From Microbacterium sp. SS28 (GTDB lineage Bacteria; Actinomycetota; Actinomycetes; Actinomycetales; Microbacteriaceae): DNA of 64,000 nucleotides. Shown piece after piece: positions 18,206 through 27,925 of this stretch (positions are counted from its first letter, which is position 1; each line of letters starts with the position of its first letter). A program made the position numbers and the translations under genes. The stretch covers positions 1 through 64,000 of the forward strand of contig NZ_JAKWJP010000002.1 in the NCBI RefSeq assembly GCF_022761035.1. Reading direction: 5' to 3'. The notes under the pieces were generated by a model. It was not told where the DNA came from and did no database searches. It saw only the letters and a list, made by a program, of their open reading frames with translations.

Positions 18206-19378
18206 GTGATCGTCGTCGACATCGTCATGGTCGTCGTGCTGATCCTCGCCCTGGTGGCGGGGGTTCAGCGCGGGCTTCTTGCGAGCGCCGGAACGCTCCT
18301 CGGCCTCATCGCCGGCGGCATCGCGTCGTACTGGATCGCGCCGATCGTCAACGACGCCTGGCCATGGCAGGAGTGGCGCCCCCTCGTCGTGCTCCTGCTC
18401 GTGCTCGTCCTGCTCGGCATCGGCGGAGCCATCGGCGGCGCGATCGGCGCCGCACTCCGCCGGGGGGTCGATCGCACCCCGCTGCGCGCCGTGGACCGGG
18501 TGCTCGGAGGCGGCGCGAGCGTGATCGTGGCGGCGCTCGCCCTGTCACTCGCCGGCTCGGCGATCGTCGCAACCGGCGGGCCCGCGCTGGCGCCGGCTGT
18601 CGCGTCATCACAGGTGCTGCGCGCGATAGGGCGCATGACGCCGCCGCCCGTCGCCGAAGCGCTCGCGCAGGTGCGTGCGATCGTGCTGGATGACGCCCTC
18701 CCGCGGTTCGGCGACCTGCTGGGCGGCGTCGTCGAGCCGGCGCAGCCGCCCGTCGACCTCGCCGATCCCGATCTGGCGCGGGCCGCGGCATCCGTCGTCC
18801 GCATCTCAGGCACGGCGTACGCGTGCGGAGTCAGCTCGACGGGAACGGGGTTCGTCATCGCGCCCGACCGCGTCGTGACGAACGCGCACGTCGTGGCGGG
18901 CGTGGATGTGCCGGTCGTCGAGGTGCCGGGCGGTGAGGCGCGCGACGGCCGCGTCGTGTACTTCGATCCCGTCGACGACATCGCGGTCATCGCCGTGGAC
19001 GACCTCGCGGCGGCGCCGCTCGATCTCGGCCCGACCCTCGCCGCGGGGGCCACCGCGGTCGTGCAGGGCTACCCCTACGGCGGGCCGTTCACGCAGACGA
19101 ACGCCGACGTGCTCTCGACAGGGGCGGTCGGAATGCCGGACATCTACGGGCAGGGCACGGACCCTCGCGAGATCTACTCGCTGCGGGCCGCCGTCCGCCC
19201 GGGAAACTCCGGCGGCCCGCTCCTCACCGCGGATGGCGCCGTGGCGGGCATCGTCTTCGCCCGCGGCGAGGACGATGACAACCGCGGCTATGCCATGACG
19301 ATGGCGGAGCTCTCCCCGGTCGTGGCCGAGGCCCCGTCGCGTGCGAGCGTCGTGTCGACCGGCTCCTGCACGGGCTGA
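18206..19378 (+). CDS. MarP-like membrane-anchored trypsin-fold serine protease
   Basis: Four hydrophobic segments in the first 130 residues form a CvpA-like membrane domain; an extracytoplasmic chymotrypsin-fold protease follows. The catalytic triad is visible as VVTNAHVVAG (His), DPVDDIAVI (Asp) and RPGNSGGPLL (Ser). This matches MarP, the acid-resistance protease of mycobacteria. A pair of cysteines flanks the protease domain (ACGVSS near its start, GSCTG at the C-terminus), as would suit a stabilising disulfide. The GTG follows AAGGAG by five bases. Length 390 aa. It is divergent from nrtR. Confidence 0.85.
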   Translation: MIVVDIVMVVVLILALVAGVQRGLLASAGTLLGLIAGGIASYWIAPIVNDAWPWQEWRPLVVLLLVLVLLGIGGAIGGAIGAALRRGVDRTPLRAVDRVLGGGASVIVAALALSLAGSAIVATGGPALAPAVASSQVLRAIGRMTPPPVAEALAQVRAIVLDDALPRFGDLLGGVVEPAQPPVDLADPDLARAAASVVRISGTAYACGVSSTGTGFVIAPDRVVTNAHVVAGVDVPVVEVPGGEARDGRVVYFDPVDDIAVIAVDDLAAAPLDLGPTLAAGATAVVQGYPYGGPFTQTNADVLSTGAVGMPDIYGQGTDPREIYSLRAAVRPGNSGGPLLTADGAVAGIVFARGEDDDNRGYAMTMAELSPVVAEAPSRASVVSTGSCTG

Positions 19379-19483
19379 GGGTCGCCGCGCCGAGCTCTCT
19401 CGTGCCGACCAGCCATTCCCGTGCCGGGATCGGCCATCGCGAGTCAGGTGCACGGGGAGACGACCGGAACGGCCGCCTCCGGA

Positions 19484-19489
19484 TATGCT
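19484..19489 (+). promoter_or_regulatory. candidate -10 TATGCT of the glycine cleavage operon
   Basis: TATGCT lies about 30 bases before the first glycine aptamer. The -35 region is not convincing. Between the protease stop and this point (19379-19483) I see no gene. Confidence 0.3.
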
Positions 19490-19518
19490 TGATGCGCAAT
19501 TGAAGACAGGCCGCATGA

Positions 19519-19700
19519 CGTGTGCGGGAGAGCTCGGCTTCGCCCGGGCACCGAAGGAGCAAGCCTCCCCGCCAATCTCTCAGGTCCGTGTACCGCAGAC
19601 GTCCGGCCGCTCTGAAAAACGATCGTCGCGATCGTGCCGAAGGTGAAAGCCGCCCCCTCGAAGGGCGGTGAAGCTCTCAGGCCAATGACAGAGGGGGAGT
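19519..19700 (+). promoter_or_regulatory. tandem glycine riboswitch
   Basis: Two consecutive aptamers precede gcvT. Aptamer 1 runs through GGGAGAGCTCGGC, the strongly conserved CACCGAAGGAGCAA, and ends with CAATCTCTCAGGT. Aptamer 2 starts near GCTCTGAAAAACGAT, contains GTGCCGAAGGTGAAAGCC and ends AAGCTCTCAGGCCAATGACA. The CUCUCAGG cores, GCCGAAGG loops and the short linker fit the known cooperative tandem architecture, and the downstream gcvTHP genes fit the usual target. Glycine binding would be expected to turn expression on. Confidence 0.92.
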
Positions 19701-19704
19701 TCCA

Positions 19705-19727
19705 CGGATGCCGGGTCCCGGCATCCG
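19705..19727 (+). promoter_or_regulatory. hairpin in the riboswitch expression platform
   Basis: CGGATGCCGGG (19705-19715) and CCCGGCATCCG (19717-19727) are a near-perfect palindrome, forming a stem of about 9 bp with loop GTC. It lies between the second aptamer and the ribosome site of gcvT. No T-run follows, so it may act as a non-canonical terminator or by masking the ribosome site. Confidence 0.45.
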
Positions 19728-19750
19728 CCCGTCGACGACCGGGAGAACTC

Positions 19751-20869
19751 ATGCCAGACCCCCGACTCACTCCGCTGCACGACCGCCACGAGGGGCTCGG
19801 TGCGTCGTTCACCGACTTCGGCGGCTGGTCGATGCCCGTCCGATACACGTCGGACCTCGCCGAGCACCACGCCGTCCGCACGACGGCCGGCCTCTTCGAC
19901 ATCTCACACATGGCCGAGTTCTTCGTGCGGGGGGAGAGGGCCGACGAGTTCCTCGACTACGCGCTCGCAGGGCGCCTGTCCACGCTCGTCCCCGATCAGG
20001 CGAAGTACACGCTTCTCCTCGACGTCGCGGGCGGGATCATCGACGACCTCATCGTGTACAGGGGCGATGGCCAGTTCCTCATCGTCGCGAACGCCGGCAA
20101 TCGGGATGCCGTTGCGGAGGCGCTCCGGGAGCGCTCGGCCGGTTTCGACATCGAGATCGACGACGCGACCGATCGGATTGCGCTCATCGCGGTGCAGGGC
20201 CCCGCGGCGCAGGCGATCGTCGAGGCCACGGAGGGCATCACAGGACTCGATGCACCGCTGGATCAGCTCAGGTACTACCGCATGACGCACGGCGAGTTCG
20301 CTCCGGGGGGACGCGACGGCGTGCTGCTGGGGGTCGGCCGAACCGGCTACACGGGCGAGGACGGGTTCGAGCTCTTCCTCGAGGACGTGTCGGCGGCGGG
20401 CGCGCTCTGGGACGCCCTGCTCTCGGCAGGCGAGCCGTACGGCCTCGTTCCCGCGGGACTCGCGGCGCGCGACACGCTCCGGCTCGAGGCGGGCATGCCC
20501 CTCTACGGCCACGAGCTCTCCCTCGACATGCGTCCCGCTCAGGCGGGGCTCGGCCGCGTCGTCGCCGCCGACAAGGCGGACTTCGTCGGCAAGGACGGTG
20601 TCGAGCCGCCCGCGGACGCCCCCGTGCTCGTGGGTCTCGTCGCCGACGGCAAGCGGGCCGGACGCGCGGGCTACCCCGTGCTCTCGGGCGACGACGTCGT
20701 GGGCGAGATCACGAGCGGCGCCCTCAGCCCGACCCTGGGACATCCCATCGCCATGGCCTTCGTCTCGCCCTCGGCAAGCGCCCCCGGAACACAACTCACC
20801 ATCGACGTGCGGGGCACGCGCATTCCTGCGACCGTGACCGCCCTTCCCTTCTACAGGAGGACCAAATGA
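19751..20869 (+). CDS. gcvT: glycine cleavage system T protein (aminomethyltransferase)
   Basis: Transfers the methylene group from aminomethyl-lipoyl GcvH to tetrahydrofolate with release of ammonia. The sequence runs [27 protein letters not shown] at the N-terminus, then [26 protein letters not shown] and [17 protein letters not shown]. Length 372 aa. The ATG is preceded by GGGAGA; longer in-frame readings would start inside the riboswitch and are rejected. The stop overlaps the gcvH ATG (ATGA). Confidence 0.94.
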   Translation: MPDPRLTPLHDRHEGLGASFTDFGGWSMPVRYTSDLAEHHAVRTTAGLFDISHMAEFFVRGERADEFLDYALAGRLSTLVPDQAKYTLLLDVAGGIIDDLIVYRGDGQFLIVANAGNRDAVAEALRERSAGFDIEIDDATDRIALIAVQGPAAQAIVEATEGITGLDAPLDQLRYYRMTHGEFAPGGRDGVLLGVGRTGYTGEDGFELFLEDVSAAGALWDALLSAGEPYGLVPAGLAARDTLRLEAGMPLYGHELSLDMRPAQAGLGRVVAADKADFVGKDGVEPPADAPVLVGLVADGKRAGRAGYPVLSGDDVVGEITSGALSPTLGHPIAMAFVSPSASAPGTQLTIDVRGTRIPATVTALPFYRRTK

Positions 20870-21246
20870 CCGATCTCGACAGCCTCAAGTACACCGCCGA
20901 GCACGAGTGGGTCTCGCTCGACGGCGACGTGGCGACCGTCGGCATCACCGACTTCGCCGCAGACAAGCTCGGTGACGTCGTCTTCGTCGAGCTGCCGGCC
21001 GCAGGCTCGTCCGTGACCGCGAACGCGGTCGTGGGCGAGATCGAGTCGACGAAGTCGGTCGGCGAGCTCTACGCGCCGCTCACGGGCGAGGTCGTCGAGA
21101 TCAACGACGCCGTCGTCGACGACCCCTCGCTCGTCAACTCGGACGCCTTCGGTGCCGGCTGGCTCGTCAAGCTCCGCGTCGAGGCGGGCGACGTCGACGG
21201 CCTGCTCGACCGCGCGGCCTACGTCGCACTGACCGAAGGCGCGTGA
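20866..21246 (+). CDS. gcvH: glycine cleavage system H protein
   Basis: Lipoyl carrier shuttling the aminomethyl group between P and T proteins. The lipoylation site is in [15 protein letters not shown], with the acceptor lysine near residue 63. The N-terminus [14 protein letters not shown] is typical. Length 126 aa. AGGAGG stands six bases before the ATG, the strongest ribosome site in the operon, which fits a protein needed in excess. Confidence 0.95.
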   Translation: MTDLDSLKYTAEHEWVSLDGDVATVGITDFAADKLGDVVFVELPAAGSSVTANAVVGEIESTKSVGELYAPLTGEVVEINDAVVDDPSLVNSDAFGAGWLVKLRVEAGDVDGLLDRAAYVALTEGA

Positions 21247-24140
21247 TGACAGGCTCCTTCCAGGACCGCCACATCGGAACGGATGCCGCAGCCCAGCGCG
21301 TCATGCTCGACGCCCTCGGGTTCGACACCGTCGACGCGCTCGTGAAGACGGCGGTGCCGGCATCCATCCATGTCACTCCGCGCGGCACGACCGACATCCC
21401 GCCCGCGGCGACCGAGGCCGAGGCGCTCGCGGAGCTGCGCACGCTCGCCTCGCAGAATCGTCAGGCGCGCCCCATGATCGGGCTCGGCTACTACGACACC
21501 TTCACGCCATCGGTCATCGCGCGGAACGTGCTCGAGAACCCCTCCTGGTACACGGCCTACACGCCGTACCAGCCCGAGATCTCGCAGGGGCGCCTCGAGG
21601 CGCTCATCAACTTCCAGACGATGGTCACCGACCTCACGGGCCTCACGACGGCGAACGCGTCGATGCTCGACGAGTCGACGGCGGTCGTCGAGGGGATGCT
21701 CGTGGCGCGCCGCGCCTCGAAGTCGTCCTCGAACGTGTTCATCGTCGACGCAGACGTCTTCCCGCAGACGCGCGCCCTGCTGCACGCCCGCGCGGAGGCC
21801 GTCGGCATCGAGCTCGTCGAGCGCGACCTCGCACGCGGCGAGTCCTTCGTCGACGCGGCGGGCGAGCCCGTCGAGCCGTTCGGCGTGCTCGTGCAGTACC
21901 CGGGCGCCTCCGGTCGCGTGTGGGACCCGAGCGGCGTCGTCGACGCGGCGCACGTCGCGGGCGGCCTCGTCGTCGTCGCAGCCGACCTGCTCTCGCTCAC
22001 CCTTCTGCGCTCGCCCGGCTCGCTCGGTGCGGACGTCGCCGTCGGCACGACGCAGCGCTTCGGGGTGCCCCTCGGGTTCGGCGGCCCGCACGCGGGCTAC
22101 ATGGCGGTGCGCACGGGCCTCGAGCGCCAGCTGCCGGGTCGCCTCGTCGGCGTGTCGGTGGATGCCGCGGGCAAGCCCGCCTACCGCCTCTCGCTGCAGA
22201 CGCGCGAGCAGCACATCCGCCGCGAGAAGGCGACCTCCAACATCTGCACGGCGCAGGTGCTCCTGGCAGTCATGGCGTCGATGTACGCCGTCTACCACGG
22301 GCCCGCGGGGCTCACGGGGATCGCGACCTCTGTCGCCAAGAAGGCCGAGGCCCTCGCCCAGCGCCTGCGCGACCACGACCTGCACCTCATCTCGGACTCG
22401 TTCTTCGACACGATCCGAGTCGCGACGCCCGGGCCCTCGGCCCGCATCGTCGAGCGCGCGCGCTCCAAGGGCTATCAGCTGCACCGCGTCGACGACGCGA
22501 CCGTGGGCGTCTCGGTAGACGAGACGACGACGCAGGGCGATCTCGCCGCCGTCGCGTGGGCGTTCGGCCTGCCCGTCGCCGACGAGCACGACGTGCGCGA
22601 CCTCCCCTTCGAGGACGCCACGCCGCTCGCGGGCGTCCCCGCCGGGCTGCGGCGCGTCGAGGAGTTCCTCACGCACCCGGTCTTCAACACGCATCGGTCC
22701 GAGACGGCGATGATGCGCTACCTCAAGCAGCTCGCCGACCGCGACTACGCGCTCGACCGCGGCATGATCCCGCTCGGCTCGTGCACGATGAAGCTCAACG
22801 CCGCGACCGAGATGGCGGCCGTCTCGTGGCCCGAATTCTCACGCGTGCACCCCTTCGCGCCCGAGGCCGACGTGCGCGGCTACCTCGCGATGATCGAGCA
22901 GCTCGAGGTCTGGCTCGCCGAGGTCACGGGGTACGACGCGGTGTCGCTCCAGCCGAACGCCGGCTCGCAGGGCGAGCTCGCGGGCCTCCTCGCTATCCGC
23001 GGCTACCACCTCGCGAACGGCGACGACGCGCGCACGGTGTGCCTCATCCCGTCCTCCGCGCACGGCACGAACGCGGCATCCGCGGTCCTCGCCGGCATGA
23101 AGGTCGTCGTCGTCGCGTGCGACGAGGCCGGCAACGTCGATCTCGACGACCTCCGGGCCAAGATCGCGACGCACGCCGAAGCGCTCTCGGCGCTCATGAT
23201 CACCTACCCCTCGACGCACGGCGTGTACGAGCACGAGGTGCTCGCCATCACGCAGGCCGTGCACGACGCGGGCGGCCAGGTGTACGTCGACGGGGCGAAC
23301 CTCAATGCGCTGCTCGGCTTCGCGCGGTTCGGAGACCTCGGCGGAGACGTCTCGCACCTCAACCTCCACAAGACCTTCGCGATCCCGCACGGCGGCGGCG
23401 GACCGGGCGTCGGCCCCGTCGCGGCCAAGGCGCACCTCGCTCCGTACCTGCCGGGGCACCCGTTCGCGCAGCGCGCCGACCACGCGGGCGGAGTCTTCGA
23501 GGGCGGACCGGTCTCGGCTGCGCCGCACGGCAGCGCCGGCATCCTTCCGATCTCGTGGGCGTATCTGCGCATGATGGGTGCGGAGGGGCTTCGGGATGCC
23601 ACGGCCGCCGCCGTCCTCGCGGCCAACTACATCGCCGTGAGGCTCAAGGACCACTACCCCGTCCTGTACGCGGGGGAGCGCGGCCTCGTCGCGCACGAGT
23701 GCATCCTCGACCTGCGGCCCCTGCGGGACGAGACGGGCATCACCGTCGACGATGTCGCCAAGCGGCTCGTCGACTACGGCTTCCACGCGCCCACGATGTC
23801 GTTCCCGGTCGCGGGGACGCTCATGGTCGAGCCGACGGAGTCCGAGGACCTCGTCGAGATCGAGCGCTTCATCGACGCGATGATCGCGATCGCCGAAGAG
23901 GCTCGCGCCGTCGCGGCGGGCGAGTGGCCCGCCGACGACAACCCGCTCGTGAACGCCCCGCACACGGCCGAGTCGGTCGTCGCAGGGGAGTGGACCCACC
24001 CGTACTCGCGCGAGAAGGCCGTGTACCCCGTGCACGAGCTCGTCCGCACGAAGTACTGGCCGCCGGTCCGCCGCATCGACCAGGCCTACGGCGACCGCAA
24101 CCTGGTGTGCGCCTGCCCGCCCATCGAGGCCTTCGCGTAG
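21246..24140 (+). CDS. gcvP: glycine dehydrogenase (decarboxylating), P protein
   Basis: PLP enzyme that decarboxylates glycine and loads the aminomethyl group on GcvH. Both homologous halves are fused in one 964-aa chain. The N-terminal half begins [15 protein letters not shown], and the PLP lysine is in [18 protein letters not shown] in the C-terminal half. The start ATG overlaps the gcvH stop (TGATG); a GTG one codon upstream is possible. Last gene of the operon, followed by a long perfect hairpin. Confidence 0.95.
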   Translation: MTGSFQDRHIGTDAAAQRVMLDALGFDTVDALVKTAVPASIHVTPRGTTDIPPAATEAEALAELRTLASQNRQARPMIGLGYYDTFTPSVIARNVLENPSWYTAYTPYQPEISQGRLEALINFQTMVTDLTGLTTANASMLDESTAVVEGMLVARRASKSSSNVFIVDADVFPQTRALLHARAEAVGIELVERDLARGESFVDAAGEPVEPFGVLVQYPGASGRVWDPSGVVDAAHVAGGLVVVAADLLSLTLLRSPGSLGADVAVGTTQRFGVPLGFGGPHAGYMAVRTGLERQLPGRLVGVSVDAAGKPAYRLSLQTREQHIRREKATSNICTAQVLLAVMASMYAVYHGPAGLTGIATSVAKKAEALAQRLRDHDLHLISDSFFDTIRVATPGPSARIVERARSKGYQLHRVDDATVGVSVDETTTQGDLAAVAWAFGLPVADEHDVRDLPFEDATPLAGVPAGLRRVEEFLTHPVFNTHRSETAMMRYLKQLADRDYALDRGMIPLGSCTMKLNAATEMAAVSWPEFSRVHPFAPEADVRGYLAMIEQLEVWLAEVTGYDAVSLQPNAGSQGELAGLLAIRGYHLANGDDARTVCLIPSSAHGTNAASAVLAGMKVVVVACDEAGNVDLDDLRAKIATHAEALSALMITYPSTHGVYEHEVLAITQAVHDAGGQVYVDGANLNALLGFARFGDLGGDVSHLNLHKTFAIPHGGGGPGVGPVAAKAHLAPYLPGHPFAQRADHAGGVFEGGPVSAAPHGSAGILPISWAYLRMMGAEGLRDATAAAVLAANYIAVRLKDHYPVLYAGERGLVAHECILDLRPLRDETGITVDDVAKRLVDYGFHAPTMSFPVAGTLMVEPTESEDLVEIERFIDAMIAIAEEARAVAAGEWPADDNPLVNAPHTAESVVAGEWTHPYSREKAVYPVHELVRTKYWPPVRRIDQAYGDRNLVCACPPIEAFA

Positions 24141-24167
24141 CCGCGCCGGACGAGCAGCGCTGACCGG

Positions 24168-24205
24168 GGAGGAGCGGATGCCGCCGATGCGGCATCCGCT
24201 CCTCC
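24168..24205. terminator. 17-bp perfect hairpin between gcvP and CPBP gene
   Basis: GGAGGAGCGGATGCCGC (24168-24184) and GCGGCATCCGCTCCTCC (24189-24205) pair without mismatch around a CGAT loop, between the stops of two convergent genes. It should serve both directions. The stem contains GGATGCC/GGCATCC. Confidence 0.75.
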
Positions 24206-24219
24206 TCTGCGTCAGGGCG

Positions 24220-25044
24220 TCAAGGCGTCGACGTAGGGGTGGGGGTCGGCGTGGGCGACGGCGGCGCGCCGAACACCCCGGGCCACAGCGCGACGGCGAG
24301 GGGATAGCCCACGAACGCGACGACGTCGAGGATTGTGTGCGCGATGACGAGGGGCATGATGCGCCCCCAGCGCTTGTAGCACCAGCCGAATACGACGCCC
24401 ATGACGAAGTTGCCGACGATCGCTCCGATGCCCTGATAGGCGTGGTACGCGCCGCGCAGCGCCGCCGTCGAGAGGATGATCGCCCACCAGTTCCAGCCGA
24501 GCCGGCGCAGCCGGTCGAACAGGTATGCGATGAAGATGACCTCTTCCGTCAGCCCCGCCCTGATCGCGGACAGCACGAGCAGCGGAACCGACCACCACGC
24601 GGCATCCAGCGGCGAAGCGACCACTGCGACGGTGATCCCGAGTGCGCGGCCGACGACGTAGAGCGCGAGTCCCGGGATCCCGATCGCGGCGGCGAGAAGG
24701 AGGCCGTGGCCGAGGTCGCCGCCGAAGCGCGTGAAGTCCAGTCCGATGCGGCGCAGCGCATTGCTCCCCGGCTCCCACAGCAGGTAGACGACGAGTCCGA
24801 CCAGCGCCAGGGCGAAGAAGACCGAGAGCAGCTGGTAGACGACATCCCAGAACGCGGCGATGTCGCGCGACGGATTGACCTGGGCCTGCTGATCGCCGAG
24901 CGGCACGGGTGCAAGAAGGCGTCGGATGAGAGAGAGCACCGAATACACGGCCGACTGCCCCACCGTGACCGCCAGGACCAGGGCGATCTCCCAGCGGATT
25001 CGGGGCCGAACACCAGCGGGCGAGGGGTCGGGAAACAGCGTCAT
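24220..25044 (-). CDS. CPBP family intramembrane metalloprotease
   Basis: Polytopic protein of about 274 aa with the CPBP (Abi) motifs in order: LTEEVIFIAYLFDRL (paired Glu), RGAYHAYQG (Arg...His) and FVMGVVFGWCY (the later motif). These proteases process membrane proteins or prenylated substrates; the target is unknown. The C-terminus is a short Pro/Thr repeat (SPTPTPTPTSTP). A GTG six codons upstream of the chosen ATG is an alternative start; neither has a clear ribosome site. Confidence 0.8.
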   Translation of the reverse strand: MTLFPDPSPAGVRPRIRWEIALVLAVTVGQSAVYSVLSLIRRLLAPVPLGDQQAQVNPSRDIAAFWDVVYQLLSVFFALALVGLVVYLLWEPGSNALRRIGLDFTRFGGDLGHGLLLAAAIGIPGLALYVVGRALGITVAVVASPLDAAWWSVPLLVLSAIRAGLTEEVIFIAYLFDRLRRLGWNWWAIILSTAALRGAYHAYQGIGAIVGNFVMGVVFGWCYKRWGRIMPLVIAHTILDVVAFVGYPLAVALWPGVFGAPPSPTPTPTPTSTP

Positions 25045-25107
25045 GCCGTCACGTTGCCACACTCAGCGTCATTTGAGTAAAGGGTATGTAACGGTTTTGC
25101 CAGCGGT

Positions 25108-25137
25108 TTGGAGCACTTGGATCAATGTGCCTAGGGT
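25108..25137 (+). promoter_or_regulatory. candidate promoter of the oligopeptide transport operon
   Basis: TTGGAG (25108-25113), an 18-base spacer and TAGGGT (25132-25137) lie about 70 bases before the lipoprotein start, in the AT-richer divergent region. Confidence 0.4.
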
Positions 25138-25205
25138 CGATTATCCGCTCCGACGACGCCGCGGCGGCGTGCGAGCGACATCTGAAACTCTTCAACGGAG
25201 GAACT

Positions 25206-26834
25206 GTGAAGCGCAACAAGATCGCCCTTACGGGCCTGGTGCTGCTGGGTGCCAGCGGGCTCGTGCTCGCCGGCTGCTCGAACAGCGGAGGCACGGAAGC
25301 GACGGAAGAGCCCTCGGGCGCAAGCACCGCGATCATCACGGCGGACGGCACGGAGCCGGAGAACCCGCTCCTCCCCGCCGGCACCAATGAGGTCGGCGGC
25401 GGCAAGATCCTCGACTCGATCTTCGCCGGGCTCGTTTACTACGACGGCGAAGGCAAGGCCGTCAACGACATGGCAGAAGAGATCACGGTCGACGACGAGG
25501 ACACCCTCACTGTCAAGCTGAAGGAGGGTCAGACCTTCAGCGACGGCGAAGAGGTCACGGCCGACAACTTCACCGAGGCCTGGAACTTCGGCGCGCAGCT
25601 CTCCAACGCGCAGCAGAACCAGTCGTGGTTCTCTGACATCGTGGGCTTCAGCGCCGACGCCGATTCCGAGCTCACGGGTCTCGAGGTCGTGGACGACTAC
25701 ACGTTCACCATCAACCTCAGCTCGCCCGTCGCGGCCGACTTCGCGCTGCGTCTCGGCTACTCGGCGTACTACCCGCTCCCCGACGTCGCGTTCGACGACA
25801 TCGAGGCCTTCGGCGAATCGCCCATCGGCAACGGCCCCTACAAGCTCGCGTCCGAGGACGCGTGGCAGCACGACGTCCAGATCGACCTCGTCAAGAACGA
25901 GGACTACGCGGGTGGACGCCAGGCGCAGAACGGCGGCGTGACGTTCGTCTTCTACGCGACGCAGGATGCCGCGTACGCCGACCTGCTCGGCGGCAACCTC
26001 GACGTCCTCGAGGGTGTCCCGCCGGTGGCGCTGCCCACATTCGAGTCCGACCTCGGTGACCGCGCGGTCAACCAGGCCGCCGCGATCTTCCAGTCGTTCA
26101 CGATCGCGCAGAACCTCCCGCACTTCTCGGGCGAAGAGGGCAAGCTGCGTCGTCAGGCGATCTCGCACGCGATCAACCGCCCGGAGATCACCGAGACGAT
26201 CTTCAGCGGCACGCGCACGCCGGCCTCCGACTTCACGTCGCCGGTCATCGACGGCTGGTCGGACTCGGTCGAGGGCGCGGACGTCCTCGAGTTCGACGCC
26301 GACAAGGCGAAGGAACTGTGGGCCGAGGCCGACGCCATCTCGCCGTGGAGCGGTTCCTTCCAGATCGCGTACAACTCGGACGGCGGCCACCAGCCGTGGG
26401 TCGACGCTGTGTCGAACTCGATCAAGAACACGCTCGGAATCGACGCGTCGGGTGCTCCCTACGTCGACTTCGCGTCGCTGCGTCAGCAGGTCAACGACCG
26501 CACGATCCAGACCGCGTTCCGCACCGGTTGGCAGGCCGACTACCCGGGTCTGTACAACTTCCTCGCGCCGATCTACGCGACGGGCGCAGGCTCGAACGAC
26601 GGCGACTACTCGAACCCCGACTTCGACGCGCTGCTGGCAGAAGGCGCTTCGGCCGACAGCCTCGAGGCCGCGAACGAGAAGTACGTGGCCGCGCAGGAGA
26701 TCCTGTTCCAGGACCTCCCCGCGATCCCGCTGTGGTACTCGAACGTCACGGGCGGCTACGGCGAGTCCGTCGACAACGTCGTGTTCGGCTGGAACTCGGT
26801 TCCGCTGTACTACCAGATCACCAAGAGCGAATAA
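25206..26834 (+). CDS. peptide ABC transporter substrate-binding lipoprotein
   Basis: Solute-binding protein of the OppA/DppA family (SBP_bac_5), 542 aa. A signal peptide (VKRNKIALTGLVLLGASGLVLAGC) ends in the lipobox LAGC, so the mature protein is a lipoprotein anchored at Cys24. The mature part shows SDGEEVTADNFTEAWNFG and QTAFRTGWQADYPGLYNFL, as in peptide binders. The GTG start has GGAGG upstream. First gene of a five-gene unit with permeases and ATPase; peptide uptake is inferred from the family. Confidence 0.92.
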   Translation: MKRNKIALTGLVLLGASGLVLAGCSNSGGTEATEEPSGASTAIITADGTEPENPLLPAGTNEVGGGKILDSIFAGLVYYDGEGKAVNDMAEEITVDDEDTLTVKLKEGQTFSDGEEVTADNFTEAWNFGAQLSNAQQNQSWFSDIVGFSADADSELTGLEVVDDYTFTINLSSPVAADFALRLGYSAYYPLPDVAFDDIEAFGESPIGNGPYKLASEDAWQHDVQIDLVKNEDYAGGRQAQNGGVTFVFYATQDAAYADLLGGNLDVLEGVPPVALPTFESDLGDRAVNQAAAIFQSFTIAQNLPHFSGEEGKLRRQAISHAINRPEITETIFSGTRTPASDFTSPVIDGWSDSVEGADVLEFDADKAKELWAEADAISPWSGSFQIAYNSDGGHQPWVDAVSNSIKNTLGIDASGAPYVDFASLRQQVNDRTIQTAFRTGWQADYPGLYNFLAPIYATGAGSNDGDYSNPDFDALLAEGASADSLEAANEKYVAAQEILFQDLPAIPLWYSNVTGGYGESVDNVVFGWNSVPLYYQITKSE

Positions 26835-26852
26835 GCTCGGCTTGATCGCACC

Positions 26853-26885
26853 CGCGAGGCGGTGACGATTCGTCACCGCCTCGCG
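26853..26885 (+). terminator. 15-bp perfect hairpin between binding protein and permease genes
   Basis: CGCGAGGCGGTGACG (26853-26867) pairs exactly with CGTCACCGCCTCGCG (26871-26885) around ATT. Such intercistronic stems after a binding-protein gene usually reduce read-through or protect the upstream mRNA, giving more binding protein than permease. Confidence 0.6.
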
Positions 26886-26998
26886 GTATGCCACCAGGGC
26901 GTCGCGATGCGTGACCCACGCATCAGGCGCCCATAACTGATGTCGCAGCCTCCTGTAACCACCGGGGGAGCGGCATCCCTCAGCCGGAGGGAGAACGG

Positions 26999-27925
26999 AT
27001 GTACGCCTACATCCTCAAACGCCTGCTGCAGGTGATCCCCGTGTTCTTCGGGGCCACTCTGCTCATCTACTTCATGGTCTTCTCAATGCCGGGAGACCCG
27101 ATCGCCGCCCTCTTCGGCGACAAGCCGCCGAGCCCTCAGCTTCTCGCCGAGCTCCGCGCGCAGTACCACCTCGACGACCCGTTCATCGTCCAGTACTTCT
27201 ACTACATGGTGGGCATCTTCCAGGGCAACATGGGGGTGACCTACTCCGGTCAGCAGGTGACCGACGTCCTGGCCCGCACGCTTCCCGTCACGGCCCGCCT
27301 CGCGATCATGGCGATCGCGATCGAGTTCACCCTCGCGATCGTGATCGGCACCATCTCGGCACTCCGCAAGGGCAAGCTCTTCGACAACGTGTCACTCGTG
27401 ATCTCGCTCATCTTCGTGGCGATCCCGATCTTCGTCATGTGCTTCGTGGCGCAGTACTTCCTGGCGATCCAGTGGGGTCTGTTCAAACCCACCGTCGGGG
27501 CCCAGAACGACTGGAACGATCTCTGGCTTCCCGCGCTCGTCCTCGGCGTGAGCCTCTACGCGACGAGCATGCGCCTCATGCGCGGCTCGGTCATCGACAC
27601 GCTCAACCAGGACTGGGTGCGCACGGCGTACAGCAAGGGCCTCTCGCGCACGCGCGTCGTGCCCGTGCACACGCTGCGCAACTCCCTCATCCCGGTCATC
27701 ACGAACAGCGCGACGAACTTCGGCGTGCTGCTCGTCGGTGCGACCGTCACCGAGGCCATCTTCAACGTGCCCGGCGTCGGCAACACGCTCTTCCGCGCGA
27801 CGCAGGCGCACGAAGGCCCGACGATCGTCTCGTTCGTGACCGTCTTCGTCATCATCTACGTCCTGGTCAACCTCGCGGTCGACCTCTTGTACGGACTGCT
27901 CGACCCGAGGATCCGCTATGTCTGA
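26999..27925 (+). CDS. peptide ABC transporter permease (DppB/OppB type)
   Basis: Inner-membrane permease, 308 aa, six predicted hydrophobic segments. The N-terminus YILKRLLQVIPVFFGATLLIYFM is typical of OppB/DppB. The cytoplasmic coupling loop is visible around RTAYSKGLSRTRVVPVHTLRNSL. A GGAGG-type site (CCGGAGGGAG) precedes the ATG. Its 3' end overlaps the next permease by 8 bases. Confidence 0.93.
   Translation: MYAYILKRLLQVIPVFFGATLLIYFMVFSMPGDPIAALFGDKPPSPQLLAELRAQYHLDDPFIVQYFYYMVGIFQGNMGVTYSGQQVTDVLARTLPVTARLAIMAIAIEFTLAIVIGTISALRKGKLFDNVSLVISLIFVAIPIFVMCFVAQYFLAIQWGLFKPTVGAQNDWNDLWLPALVLGVSLYATSMRLMRGSVIDTLNQDWVRTAYSKGLSRTRVVPVHTLRNSLIPVITNSATNFGVLLVGATVTEAIFNVPGVGNTLFRATQAHEGPTIVSFVTVFVIIYVLVNLAVDLLYGLLDPRIRYV

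Noticed and set aside
19634..19750. Extended N-terminus for GcvT
   Set aside because: It would be encoded by the second glycine aptamer and the hairpin; the family N-terminus and a ribosome site start at 19751.
24220..25044. CPBP (Abi) protein as an abortive-infection defence gene
   Set aside because: The motifs fit a general intramembrane protease; no defence partner genes are nearby and the surroundings are housekeeping.
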